Shown here: piece by piece, positions 51,590 through 64,000 of the stretch
Position numbering within the stretch: the stretch's first letter is position 1
Layout of the letters: each line of letters starts with the position of its first letter
NCBI RefSeq assembly: GCF_002443255.2
Contig: NW_019211456.1
Location: forward strand, 50,900,486-50,964,485
Direction of reading: 5' to 3'
Length of the DNA: 64,000 bases
From: Varroa destructor
Taxonomy: Eukaryota > Arthropoda > Arachnida > Mesostigmata > Varroidae
Position numbers and translations under genes: made by a program
Notes under the pieces: model-generated
What the model saw: only the letters and a program-made list of their open reading frames with translations
Told to the model about the DNA's origin: nothing
Databases searched by the model: none

Positions 51590-53609
51590 CACCTATGTAG
51601 GTGCCTGTCGCAAGCCACTCACGTGAAACGCCTGGGCCACAGAAGCTTCCGACACGTGTGAGAGTAAACTGTAAAAGTACTAACCGTGTTTGTACGTAGG
51701 TGTCCGTGTCTGTACACACCCCTCATCAGAGTATCCGGAACTTTTCGTCGTACTGTCTGTGTATGTAGTAAATAGCGGTTGTAGTCGGCGTGCGATCAGT
51801 TAGTTATTACATTGTGTCGTTAAGGGTAACGAATGTAAGTACGGCTCGCGGAACTATTTACAGTTTGTCCGTATCAAAGCGGGGTATCCTAACGCTCGAG
51901 TGAATAAGCTCGATGCATGTATTATACAACAAATTACGATATACTGATAGAACGTTGATTGACGCCCAGGCTTTCTATACTTCCAACAGCAAATGATTAG
52001 ACCTTGACGATAAACCTATTGTAATTATCCTATTTCTATCCAGGTAACATCGTGAAAAGTTTCGCGACGTGTACGCTAACATGTAGTACCAGTTCGTATA
52101 TTGATGTCGTGTGGTAGGCGAATGAATATTCCTATTGTCCGTTCATAGAAATGAACGTTCCTTGGCTGATAAATCCCGCAACATAAAGGACAGCTCTAAT
52201 TAACATAGCCTATGTGGTAACCTATACTAGGTTGGCAGATACGCAGTCGAAACGTATAGGTACAAGTGTTAACATTACTTCATACTTCGCACGAAGTTCT
52301 TCATGTCCTTACTACGTTATCAACTTTTATGTTTCGAAGATTTTCCTCATTCCGCCTTTAGGTAACCCATGTAATCCGGTTCTTAGGTATAAACTTTATC
52401 GGTCTCGTGTATTTACATGAGGAGGGCGCCAATTAAACCAGCTTTCGACTGGCCTGGAGTAAGCTGCAGGCTCAATATCAGTGGCGCAACACCGTCGGCA
52501 AGTCTGCCTTCTCTACCTATACACATATTAAGGTGATCTTCCCTCGTTGTTCTGCGCAGATACAAGTACATGATTTCTGTCTATTTGCGGCATCAAGCTA
52601 GAATCAGTGAAATATCCCGGCCAGCTGCACGAAAAGACAGCCATCGATAAGCCTTTATCAGCATTTCTCACAATGGGTAGTTTTTTCGTAATCAAGACGT
52701 TATTGCCGGCCGACTTGTTTGAAAGGGATTTTTCCCAGCTACTCTCTATGGTGTTTTGTCACCAAGCCACGCTCACACAAAAATCACCAAAACAATTAAG
52801 GCGTGTTTGTAACAGCGGCACCTGAGCGTTAGAAAATGGCTATAGAGTTGTCCGCTGGCAATTCCGTGCTGAGCCAGAAACGAAACAAGTATATCCGATG
52901 TTGTAGTCATACTCGAAGTACGAGACTTCTATAAAAATATTGTTTTCACTGCAAACTAAAGTGTAATGCTTGCAGTAATTGCCATCATTCAACGAATCAT
53001 GCGAGCTTTATGTTAAGCAGGTAGCCCGTTTGACTTGTGAAAATTTTTCCCAACTTCAGCAAAAAATATGAATTAAAAAAATCATCTAGGACTCAGTAAA
53101 ATGGAAAAGTAGTAAAAAAAAAAAACCGAAGAACTATCTGTACTATAAGCCCATTATTATTATATTCGGTTTTCGTTTGACATAGTAGCTTTAAGTTCAG
53201 TTTAACCAAGGACTCAAGTGAAGTAACGACTCGCAGAGCCTTGCTAACGATATGTCCAGATTCCTTTAATAGACATTCGGTTTCGACATTATTTTTATTG
53301 AATTTTAACCTATTTAAGAATAAACTCAATTGACTGCAAGTATTTGGCTTATTATAAGAACACGGCAGCAGCGACCGAATTCTCTTAAAATATTTGTTGA
53401 AACGACATGTTTTCAAAAAGCCTAATCAATGTATAGTACCTCTGTGAAAGCAGTCATCGCAATATACCTCTTTTCTTTAACCTTGATTTTACGCGATAGA
53501 AGACGTTAAACTTTCGCAACCTTGAACAGATGCGCAAGATTTTTTGCTTTGCTGTGGACGAAACCAGAAAACAGAAGCCAAGTATTTTCAATAATTAAAA
53601 ACGGTTAGA
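51590..53609. other. AT-rich spacer
   Basis: No supported gene. An A-rich run lies near 53114-53126. Short frames such as 52607-52825 have no recognised domain. Confidence 0.4.
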
Positions 53610-54196
53610 TTAATGAAGGTGGAAGATCATTTTTTCATTCGTTGCATGTTCGTGCTCATAGCTTAGATTATGGAAGATCAAGTATCTATGGCTGTAGTTC
53701 ACACAGGCTTCTTCAAACTCAGATTTGGGGTCCATCGTGTGAGCAAATACGCCTTCGATCCCCGTACGTTGAGTGGGTTCCATCTCCTTCTTCGTTCCCT
53801 TCCTCCTCTTCTGCCAGGGGTTCAGCAGCATCCACGTGGCCTCGAGTCCTTCGCTCTTTCCTAGGCGTTTTCCTTCTCCAACCTCGCCACCCCTCGCCAG
53901 CGCCACCAATGTCCGTCGCCTTGGCAGTCCTGCTCTTCCCCTCTCAGGGCCATTGCTTCTTCCCTTTCCCAGAGCATCCCGAGCATCGGAGTAGAGTCCC
54001 ACCTGCCCGGTGAATCCGCCGCTCTCTAGCCAGCCCTCATCACCCAGCTACAACGATTACCCCACAACCAACCTCGCGTTCGCGATCCATTGCCTCCTGC
54101 AAACTCTCTCAGTATGTAGCCTGCAAAGCTAACCTGCATATGTCAACCAGCTGCTGCCGTTGACTGTGAAAAAACAAAAAAAACCAGTGCGCAGAA
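53610..54196. promoter_or_regulatory. GC-rich island, candidate promoter/5'-UTR of a plus-strand gene
   Basis: The composition rises sharply in C/T on the plus strand (53,750-54,110), with CpG-containing patches such as TCGCGTTCGCGATCC. Frames of over 120 codons are open on both strands, probably because stops are rare in such DNA. The island leads directly into the ATG-plus-donor arrangement at 54197-54210. Confidence 0.3.
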
Positions 54197-54204
54197 ATGG
54201 GCAA
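54197..54204 (+). CDS. Candidate first coding exon: ATG GGC AA then donor GTGAGT
   Basis: ATG in good context (GAAATGG), then GGC and AA, directly followed by the donor GTGAGT (54205-54210). A downstream exon would give Met-Gly-Lys or Met-Gly-Asn, a start typical of N-myristoylated proteins and also of EF1-alpha. I found no downstream exon before the window end, so the gene cannot be named. Chance occurrence is possible. Confidence 0.22.
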
Positions 54205-54210
54205 GTGAGT

Positions 54211-57200
54211 GGAGCTGCTTAATAATAGCTACACCAAAGGAGTCGTTGCTATGTATTATTTTTACTGCTGTAAAACGTACCCCTCTGCCGCTATCGTTTT
54301 CGCTTAAGTGTCCAAGTGTGTCTTCAAGCTGCCTTTAAAATTCATCGTCAACCCGCGAACTGCTACAACATTACCCCCAACATTTTCCCTCTGATTCACC
54401 GCGATCATCGTTCCAGTTTCTTAATAGATTCATGAACACTTCAACAACACATGCACTACCAGCGCCAGCAATCGCAGCACAACAAATCATCCGCACAACC
54501 TGCGTACTACACTTAATACTTCCATGTTACTGCGAATGGTAAGTTGTTACTCCCGTATGCTACTACTGAACTTATCTATCGTAGCCATTACCTTAGAGTA
54601 CCTACATCCTGCCACTAGCTGGATCGTCGCCGGAAACACGGCACAGTCCCGCCACTTTTACGAGCTCTCGCGTCCCTCCTGAGAACGCAACAGTTTGCAA
54701 TCGAGATCGCGCGACCTCGGCACGCTAACTGATTGTGTCTGCAACAGGTTCTAGGAGTTGGCGATAACATTGGTTCGTCGGTCCCAAAGAACGAGACATC
54801 AGGACAATGCAAGATAATGACAAATAGTACAGAATTGCTTACTATATAGAAAAAAGAAAGCATAGTTATACGCGTAAGGGCACCACTGGAGCCAGCGACA
54901 CGGCTGTACTAAACTGATGCCCCATAGCTAGTCGCCCACATATCTGCGGTACAAAATATTGTCTTTGGCTGCGGCAGGAAAGATACCTCGCATGGACATC
55001 AGATACGTACATAAACAAAAACAACTACAGTTCCCTGTCTGCGCAAACACGCAATCGTAACGCTAGTTTTTACGTGACTCAGTTTTAGAAAAAAAATTGA
55101 GCTTTTTTTTTGCGCAAAACAAGCCTAACCGAAATGTTCGGGGCCTTCTTGAATGGGTCCAATAGGCCCAGGACTGACAATTGGACAGCAAAAAATTTCG
55201 GGCTCGAAACAAATAAAAAAATATGGGGGTTAGCACGATGCTTATAGTCAGGTAAGCAGATACCGAAACGCATTGTATATTATGTTTGAAAAGTAGTAAA
55301 TTGTAGTACTGTAAATAATCATAGGATTCATATTTGAGATTGTTCAGATAATAGAAAAAAAAATTTACGCCGTAGTCACAGAAATTATTTATGCATAACG
55401 CCAGGAGATAGAACAAGGATATACTGCGTCCTTGAATCAAGCCCACCCAGTCCAATAGGCTTTATCGCAACTATTTACATTGCTGAGCAACTATTTTCTG
55501 GTAGGAGAATGATGCTGACAGGTCGATGTGTTTTTTTGAATACTATTTGAAAACGAACAAAAAGCAATGTATTTATATTTCGTTGATGTTCGGTAGTATC
55601 ATGTGGGAAACTGACAGGGTAGAAGAGCTTTATGACAATTGAGAAGAATGAGAACCAATCCAATATATATATGATGCCTGCTGAGCTATATTGAGCACCA
55701 TACGCGGGAAGCCTGCTTGTGGGTTCGACCAAGCGCCTAACAAAGATTTATTTTTACCGTCTCTGCTCTGAGTATGGGCGGTTAAACGTTGTTCACTCCG
55801 ACATCCAGGCTTTAGGATTTGCTTTGGAAAGCAGCGTTGGCTAGAGGCCACTTGTTAGCCAGCGAAGTCCAACAGTAGACTTCTAACCCTTATGCTATTG
55901 CAGGCGTAAACAATAGTTGAGCCAAGGAAGTGCCTGATCCGAGTGGGCTCAGCTGATCCGGCGCTAACATAAGCCAAAGAAAGCCCATGGATTTAGCGTT
56001 AAAACGCTCATCGAAGCCGATTCGAGTCCGACTGATGCCAGCTCAACTGGTTAAAAGGGGCTCAAATGAAGACTGAACATTTCCCTTCATCTGTTTCTGC
56101 AACCCGAGCGATATCAATGCCTTAAACTTGGACGCAAATTACAAACTGTTAATCTCCCTTCCTTGTTCGCGATCAGAGTGGCCACTTGAAATAACTGTTA
56201 CACCTTTTATATATATATGTATGATCGTTTAGTGGGTCTATAAAGCGCGTATAAACTTGAAGGCTGCACTGCCTTTATTAAGTTTTCAGAACAAAGGTCG
56301 TTCACTATCTCAATTGTTAGAACTTTCGGGGAATTCTCTAGATTTCCTGTCAGTCCGAACGGAAAGCGACTAACCCAGTGTACCTTATCTTGTACGATAC
56401 ATTTACAAGGAACCGATCGTTTGCGAATCTCATTAGGTTCTCGCCTTTTCGGTATTGTGCCATCATTAATATAAATCAACGGCATTTATTATATTTAATT
56501 GTATAACCCATAGGCATGATGTTTCGCTTGGAATTCCAATGTGTTAAAGTAGAGGTCGCTCGTGCTGATGGTGATACGTCAGTATCGAACGATTTACATG
56601 TTCACGTTCATGATTGGCTTTTGTTTGTCAACGTGCAAACTAGGTCAGGTTATTTATTTATCTCTATTGACTTGCTCCATTTCATAGGAAAGCTTTCCTA
56701 TATCCTCCTAGGCCTTAGTCGGTCTCCTGGCTGTACAGCTTAGGTGACTGACAGAATACATCGATATTGTCTAAATATACTTATTTAATCTAAAGCTGTT
56801 TGCGGTGTAGGTCGACCCTGAATATCAGTGATAATATTTTCAAGAGATATTCTTATGAGCGAATTTTATATGCGAAATGTTGTTTTTATCATTACAAGCA
56901 AGCTGGAAGAATAACAGGTATATGATATATCGCTAATAGGCAAACAAATTTCTCGGGAATGGCAGGCTCCTCCGTGTTGAAACATATGCCCAAAGAGTAG
57001 CTAGGAACATTTCACGTATCACGTGATAGGGATGGATTATAAACGAGATATCCCGTTAACTCTTCCAGTTTAATCTTCCCTTCATTCGTCAACCATCAAC
57101 CCTTGCACATCTGCCATTTTTCAGTAATAGATTAGGTTGGCATGTTAGCCAAGAGGATTAGCATTAGATTTCACAAAATTAAGCTGAACGATCTCATAAG

Positions 57201-60200
57201 TTTTTTCTGTTTACAAGACCAATCGTCTGCTTGCAAAGCATCTAATCTATCATCGATCTCTTTTAGGGGGCGCGGCTCCCGTAGGCGCGATTCTTAGCGA
57301 GTGTAAAATATCCCAGACGTGAAAGGAACGACTCGGCGGTAATATTTAAACTGGGTGGCCGTCAGACATCAGCCCGTAAAGTTAATATAGGCCACACAAC
57401 GTACGTCTTAGCATTTATATTAATGTTATAGGATTAAAGGGTGAGGCTCCCTCGCAATATCTTGCCACTCTCATAGCCTTGTTATTAGGAATATACGCAG
57501 CTGTGATATTCATACATAAAATTCAGTTTGATTGTTTGAATATTTGATATTCGTGACCGACAACCTGGTTGAGCAATTATCATTATGCAGACAACAGATA
57601 CAGTTCTTTTAGACGCAGGCAATTGCGCACTAAAGCAAGTTAGGACCTCGAAATGAGGGCACGCATCCAGGCCTCATAATAAGGAATAGGTCTTATGCTA
57701 GGCAAACGAACGACTATGAATTCTTTTGTATACGCATCTCCTTTCGCAATAGCCACTTCTAGAACCAGAGTGAAACGAAAAACTCATTAGAGGTGCTACT
57801 CTAACGTTTGTGCAAATAATGAGTCGAAGGTTTTCGTAGAAAGTGCATAATGTATTATAATTTCTTCGTCATTGCCTGCTAAACATTTCCTAGCTAAGGA
57901 GTGGTCTTACCTCAGTCTGGTCTTTTGCCTGTATGTGCCGCGCTAGATACTTTGTGCCAGGAGATAGGCTTTCGCAGAATAAAACTCCTGTACGGGCTCG
58001 GCCTAATACAAGGCCAAATGTTCAATTTGAGAACTTCTGCTCATTGGACCCAACCCTAGGAATAATTTCTTATAGTTAGCACCGGAAAGATTATAAAACG
58101 TTTAGTACCAAGGTTAAAAGTCATTATGTTGATATAAAACGTTACACATTTATCCAGATTGGATCAAAGACTTCGATTGCAAACAAACTATTTAAACCAG
58201 GGACAATGTTAGTGTTTTGTTATCTGTAACATATTGCTACATGCCGTCTATACCTGCGACAAAAAGTAGCTCGGGCTGCTACAGGGTTTTTCCTAGGTCT
58301 TCAGAATCGAAGTAATCGAAGGTCGCATAATCAACAGAGAACGACTCTACCGACGTATATTTTGGAGGTGGAAACAAAAGACGCTATCTAGTCTATAAAT
58401 TATTTGCCAGCAGAAACTGACTTGCTGCTACTGATGGCTTTTTCGGACGCTTTTTCTAGTCGTTTTCAGCTTGCCTCGGCGCACTCGATCCCACTTAACC
58501 AGATCTAGCCTATTGCCCCAGTAACGCGTCTTCGCATCAGTCCGCATCTTCCTGTGCACCCTTCTCCGTTCTCACCGCATAAAGAGAAGCCGCTTTTTTT
58601 CTCTCTTGCTGCGTTTCTAGTTCTCTCAGAGTGTCGACGATGGGTATCCACGAGGATGAGCGGAGCAATGGGGGCTCATTGAAGTTTGCATGGGCTAAAT
58701 CTGAATCATTGCTTTCCAGTCAACCAGCTACCAGCATTGCAGGACGCGCGATTTTTGGGACCGTATCGATCCCCTCGCTGTGTCCCTTTCACTTTTCGTA
58801 GAACTTCTTAAATTGAAATATAGTAAATTGTGTTGTCACAGTGAAGGTCGAAAGTGAAGGATTCCTCTGCAATGAACTGCACGCACAGCTGAGTGATTGC
58901 AATTCAAATCTGTGAAAGATCATATTTGAACTAAGTTTTCACTGCGTAACTCTGTTTTCGATATGAAATAATCTGTGACGAATAAAAGAGTAGCCGTCCC
59001 GAATTGAGTCAATACGTTGATGGCTCGAATGATGAAGTACCGCCTGCTACTAGAAACAATCACGCCCTGCAGTAAGAGAAGCCATAGCAAAGGATCTGAT
59101 AATTCTCAGCTTGTTTGTTTCAATACTATAAAGCATTATTATGAATATTATTAATATTCAAAGCAACACCCATTGTGCGATTTTTCCTACATCCCTCGAC
59201 AAGTCGTACTATCATTGTTGTTTTAACACGTATGTTTTATCAAAGGTACCTAGTTGCAAGCGATCCCCCTATCTTGAATCGCTTAGCGAAGACATGCACC
59301 ATCCCGCTCGTATCGCAGTCGTCGTTGTTATTATTCTAGTCTATGTACGGCTGTGTTTTGCTTATGAGGCTGTCGTCTTTTTTTAGTGGGAAGCGTTTAC
59401 ACAATTGACGCTACAGCCGTATCTATTGTTTTTAGTTTAGAGGATCTATTGTAGTTTAGATTCGAAGCGTTTGGAGCGTATTTGGACGTAGCGACACCCG
59501 CGGAGAAGCCCATCTCGCTATAGCGAACGCTACCGAATTCAAACACTGATTGTGTTATAGTAGAAAAAATTATTGCGTCACTTGCGTGAGGATTGTTTGG
59601 GTAGTAAGTTGTCTGTGTTATATAAATAGCTAACCGACGTATTTATGTAGAAGCGTCTATATTCGATGTGATCACCTACCCGATGTTCCGTATCCACATA
59701 TAGCGTACTTTGAAAAGGGCTTTGTGTCAAATATTTTTTTTCTGAAGTAAATCTAGGTTGTATCTTTTTAGCTTGAAAGACTACTACAGTAACAAACGGC
59801 TGAATCTATATGTATGATCCCTGGTCGTTTTGGTCTTCTACATAAACAAGCTCAATACATCGCTTTCCGGCCCTAGGGGGCCGTAAGAAGGGCCTAGAGC
59901 CCATTTTTATTACAGGATACAGAAATACTCTGAAATCGTATCAGAATGAAGTATTTCTTTTGTAGTTAGAGCGTAGTTGTCTGCTGTAGGGTTGTTGTAC
60001 CAGGCGACTTGAAGGACTTTAGTTGTTGTTTCAGGATTCTGTCAAAATGTAGTTTTTTGCTTGATCGATTTACGAAGCCGGAGGAGAGTTGAGGTAAGAC
60101 AACCAGCTGTGTTTCTACATTTCGCGTTGAGTACATACAGATCAATGTCAATCCTAAGCCTAGTGATACTCATAAAGCATCGACCCACGATGTTTCCGAA

Positions 60201-60503
60201 TGATATACTCCCGAACATTACTTAACTGAATGTTATTTGTCCGATTTGATTTTGTTAAAAGTTGTTGCTTATTTGCATTTTTGAACTTATCCAAGACATC
60301 GACGTTTGCTTGTGAAGTAAGTTTTGGAATAAGTCAGTTTCGCGTAGAAAAATCGGCGTCATACGCGTTTAGTCAAGAATTACTCAAGATACAGACTACA
60401 TCTTAGTGTATTTGCTTTCATCAAATATTATATATAGTAATGTAAAATACGGGGCTGTCGTTCAGGGAAATTAGGCCCTATTTACAAACAGGTCTTACAT
60501 GAA
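54211..60503. other. Spacer or large intron
   Basis: No gene supported. 54,250-54,560 is C/A-rich and slightly GC-richer, like the island before it. A T-loop-like GATTCGAGTCC near 56020 lacks a convincing tRNA fold. 58,440-58,780 is moderately GC-richer, without a recognisable exon. Confidence 0.4.
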
Positions 60504-60552
60504 ATAAGGCGTCTTAAAACGGTAATCCGTTTTAAGACATGTGTGGCCTTAT
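60504..60552. repeat. Interrupted long inverted repeat
   Basis: The inner arms, GTCTTAAAACGG (60511-60522) and its exact complement (60527-60538), surround a 4-base loop. Outer arms, ATAAGGC (60504-60510) and GCCTTAT (60546-60552), extend the stem after a 7-base bulge on one side. Confidence 0.7.
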
Positions 60553-61047
60553 TATAGCTAATTATAACCATTGTTTATCTGGGGTCAACAAACAGTTGTG
60601 TAGCCCGTCTGACGCTGATGTGCGGAAGACCTCGAAAAGTGGATTCCTGAACCTAACGAATCTGGCCTTCTCGGTTGGTCAATTACTGATGCTGCTGGAT
60701 TAATGTCACACAGCCGTAAGAACACAAGGTATCAATCAATCACCATCGAAAAGCAATTGATAAAGATAAACACGATGTATACTCAACTCTTTTGCCCCTC
60801 GCTTCTGACAAGTATCTTCTGAGTACGCAAGGTGGTGCTAAGTGTGTCCAGTTCACGCAGGCCAAATGGCATGCCACTGAATGGTACCGTTGCACCCAAA
60901 GCGTTAATGAATTCACTGTAGATTGGTAGGCCAATATTCGGCTAAGGGTCGTGTATTCTTGGTGGATACTTATTACAATATATCTTCTGTCGCAAGCGTT
61001 CCCGGCTGTCTTGTATAAACGAGCAGGACCTGTTGTATACCGAAAAA

Positions 61048-61050
<3 letters not shown>
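60553..61050. other. AT-rich spacer
   Basis: Nothing identifiable. Confidence 0.4.

Positions 61051-61051
<1 letters not shown>

Positions 61052-61122
<71 letters not shown>
61052..61122. repeat. (CT)n(TA)n compound microsatellite
   Basis: CT units at 61052-61089, joined directly to TA units at 61089-61122. This is the same compound class, in opposite sense, as the TA/GA repeat at 34937-34986. Confidence 0.95.
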
Positions 61123-61125
<3 letters not shown>

Positions 61126-64000
61126 TGTGTAATTGAAATTGGGAAACAAATGAAAAGAACTCCGCGGATTCAGATTCTTCTTATAATAAGCCTATCGATG
61201 TTTATGCTACACTAATGCAAAAATGGCGACGCTTCACAGGGTATTGTTGGTTGAGTTTACGAGTCTTATTTCTTACTGTGTTCAATTATCTATCGTATAT
61301 ATTCAGGTACAATAAATAATAAGGCTTAGGAAGACTCGTAGCCCTTCATAAAATTATAGGCAAAATAAAATATATGGAAATGGGCGATCATTAGTATTCC
61401 GTAAAGGGAAATCATATGATGATCAATAGAATACAGTCAATGATTATTAATTTCTCAATTGTTGGAGTCTCAACGATGTATTTGACCCATCTGAGCATAC
61501 TGTTTCTTACAAAGTCATAGCTTTTTGTCTGCTCAACTTTCTAAGGCTTAAGTAAGCAGAAAAGCAGTAATTGTTTTGTTTTTCGTAAGTACTTATATTA
61601 GAATTCATTTTCGCTCTGATGTTTCATTCATCTTGTATTTGAAAAATAGGAAAAAGGTCGCGTGCCTATCGAAACTTTTCGCCTTCTGGTCCTGCAGAAG
61701 ATATCTTCAGGTGTCTCTGCAGGAGGTTTAGATAGATGTTGTGTATTTTTGTAACCTTATGCGTTTGAAGAAGTGCAACCGTTTCGAGCTTGGGAACTAG
61801 GGAAGAGTTCAAAAACAATTAATGCAACTTATGTGTATGATTACCGCGCCTTTTGCCAACAATTTAAAGGTGACCAACCATGTCACACCCATGTTGATTA
61901 CATATGTGATTTTATCAGCATCTCATTAGCTGTCTGTATCAGGTGTAAACGTAAAAGCTTGGGCGTCCGATATAAATTACATCGCGAGCTGTTTGCCGAT
62001 AAGTAAAATCGGTCATTTTTTAACACCCGTTACTCGATTGTTTGGCTATTTTGCTCTGATTCGGATCTCTGTCAGAGGATCCTCAACGCGCTGTAAGTCC
62101 TTATTAAAAGTTTACCGTTTCGAAACCTAGAACTGATAGCCTGAGCTATCAGCTTCTGAAAAACAGCCGAAAGGATTGGTAAAAGTGTATTGTTTTGTTG
62201 ACAGGTGCCCTAAGTCTGCCTTCTCAGTGTGATCTTTCTATGGCTGATCGCTTTTAGTTCTCGTCCTGTAGTCCAAAATCTATTCTGGTTTTTTATACTT
62301 GGCAGCTCCGGTTGTTATTTCTATTGTAAGATATGTTTACGTTAAGGAGCCAAATGGTTTGCCAACGATATGTAGATCGCGTGTTAAACTAGAACAGCTA
62401 TGAGCAAAGACAGCAGTGGTGGTGTTTTTTAGAAATACATTATTAATACTGAAATTAGATACTAGACTTATTATTTATAATAGATTAATTTGCTTTAACG
62501 AGGTAAAAGTCTTCAGAGAATTTAGTCAAGTCCATGATTATTGTTATTTATAATGGGAGCCTTCCAACTCACTAAATGCAGCGGCAAATATTAGAGAAAT
62601 TACATGAGCAGAGACGTAAGGGGTATCTATTTCTTACACGTCAAGATAAAAATTCAATGCTTCTTCGAAAGGGTATCATCTTCCATTTTCGAAACCTCGC
62701 AGATATCATGGTTTATTATTAAAACATAGACTTTGCCGTTGAAACTAGGGGCCCCTACCTAAATTTCCGGTTGTCCACCTGCGTAACATTATTGCCGACT
62801 CTAGCGAGAACATGTTTGCCTGTGCGGTTACAAACTAAGACTGGAAATAAAATGAAGCGGAAGGGCACAAAAGACGCAAAATCTGTTAACCTGTTTGCGG
62901 TGCCTAACAGTAAAAAGAAACAGACGAATAAAGTAGAACGCTTGACTAGCCTTTTTATTAGCACCGCTAAGTACGATACTGGCTAATAGATATATTTTTT
63001 TCATACGTTGTATTCAGTCAGCTGTAAAATACATGCACGCTTATCATATGATACCTGAGTTAGTATATACATCTAATAAAGAGGCATTAGTATTGGCTAA
63101 CAAGTGAAACTTAAAGCTATTTTAGACCGCAGCCTACGGTCAACTTATATTGCGCCGGTATATGCCGTCGATTTTTCTTGACAGAACAATGACGACGAAA
63201 TATTGATAAGGTAAGCAGAGTACATATAAAAGTTTCCGGCAGTGGGACCAGACTTCGAACCCAAATATGTGCATGCAGCCCTTGAATGTAAGTCCTACTT
63301 CAGGTGAAATCTCGACTAACCTGCGACAAGCTTTAGAACCATAAGGTCATAAAGGTGGTGTGGTTCTGCACCGAATGCCTGGAAAAGCAGGCTCGCATGC
63401 TTTAAGGTCCAGCGAAAATAGATAGTGCATCTGTAGGTTTTGCTGAACACGAACCGCTGCTTGAAAGTTTGTCTCGGTACTCTATTTCAAGTTCCCTAAG
63501 AACTCACATGGCTGTCATTGAGACCCAGTAGCAGGACGTAGACGGCGGCAGCGATCTGACTAGAGCGTTTGTATCCACTAAATCCAGCTGCACGGCTTTG
63601 GTCATCGTTGCAGTAACTGATCGGTACGTCGTCGAGTTAGTTTCGCGCCTTCCGCGACGATACACACTTAGACGCAGAAGCTATTTTGCTCTTCTGCTTG
63701 GCTCATCAATCTTTGATTTACAAACGCCGATGGGTCGCTAGCCCACCCTTCTGTACCTACAGCATGCGGGACACGGAAGTCAAATGGACGCGATGGGATA
63801 CATTTACCATCAAGCCATCTTCGCGGATACCTATCAAGCGCTAAGGACCAGAAACATATGATGTCTCAGGGATGAGACAGTTGAAGCTGGACTTAACGAA
63901 AACTGATCTGAACATAAGAGGAACGCAGCCGCTTATCGTCTGACGATATTAGACTCTATGTTGTTTCAAATGAATTATATTTGCGCTTTTCCGTTGACGT
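61123..64000. other. Spacer to the window end
   Basis: No gene supported. 63,530-63,900 is GC-richer and has protein-like frames with stops, faintly like an LTR-retrotransposon RNase H region (see findings). Frames at 62,755-62,986 overlap on both strands and have no domain. Confidence 0.4.

Noticed and set aside
53610..54013. 123- and 130-codon frames on opposite strands
   Set aside because: No recognisable domain. Both are open because of the skewed GC-rich composition. Treated as part of a candidate promoter island.
55960..56045. T-loop-like GATTCGAGTCC with a possible upstream A box
   Set aside because: A53-C61 would mismatch, the acceptor arms do not pair and no anticodon stem forms at tRNA spacing. 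It is at most a very degraded SINE fragment.
63240..63310. B-box-like GGGTTCGAAGTC on the minus strand
   Set aside because: No A box at a suitable distance, and neither the T stem nor the acceptor stem pairs.

Overview
This is animal genomic DNA, not bacterial. The genes are split by introns with consensus splice sites, there are long microsatellites, the intergenic space is AT-rich, and one 100-base assembly gap is present. The one gene I can name is an Arkadia/RNF111-type RING ubiquitin ligase. With its short introns (about 0.4-1.0 kb) and a His/Gln-rich protein, it fits an arthropod, perhaps a mite or another chelicerate. That taxonomic guess is inference only.

Layout. The left edge (1-840) carries a plausible coding exon on the minus strand. 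Its motifs faintly recall the N-terminal C2-like part of nephrocystin-4, but this is tentative. A simple-repeat, GC-rich island at 5.4-6.4 kb (with milder GC-richness to about 8.1 kb) looks like promoter or 5'-UTR DNA, though no gene can be attached to it. From 8 to 19 kb I see only AT-rich spacer and microsatellites, including a roughly 265-bp (GT)n tract at 16.8 kb. Between about 19.8 and 22.8 kb lies a decayed non-LTR retrotransposon on the plus strand. It has recognisable endonuclease, reverse transcriptase and C-terminal motifs, but many stops and frameshifts.

The core of the window, 27,722-33,100 on the minus strand, is the Arkadia-like gene. Four coding exons join with matching phases to give 1,151 codons plus a stop. 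The protein has three SUMO-interacting motifs, a long Pro/Ser/His-rich middle, a C3H2C3 RING, and an unusual roughly 177-residue Gln/His-rich tail after the RING. The first recognised exon starts at a splice acceptor, so at least one upstream exon, probably 5' UTR, is missing from the model.

Right of the gene are the assembly gap inside a TA repeat (34.7 kb), two diverged local duplications (35.0/35.8 kb and 36.5/36.7 kb), and a second GC- and CAG-rich island (39.0-40.5 kb) that could be a promoter region. A tRNA-Arg-like relic lies at 51.5 kb. A GC-rich island at 53.6-54.2 kb ends in a textbook ATG plus splice-donor arrangement, a candidate first exon. The rest is spacer with microsatellites and hairpins. 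I found no CRISPR array, intact transposon, rRNA or convincing functional tRNA. No novel system stands out; the most unusual protein-level feature is the altered architecture around the Arkadia RING.
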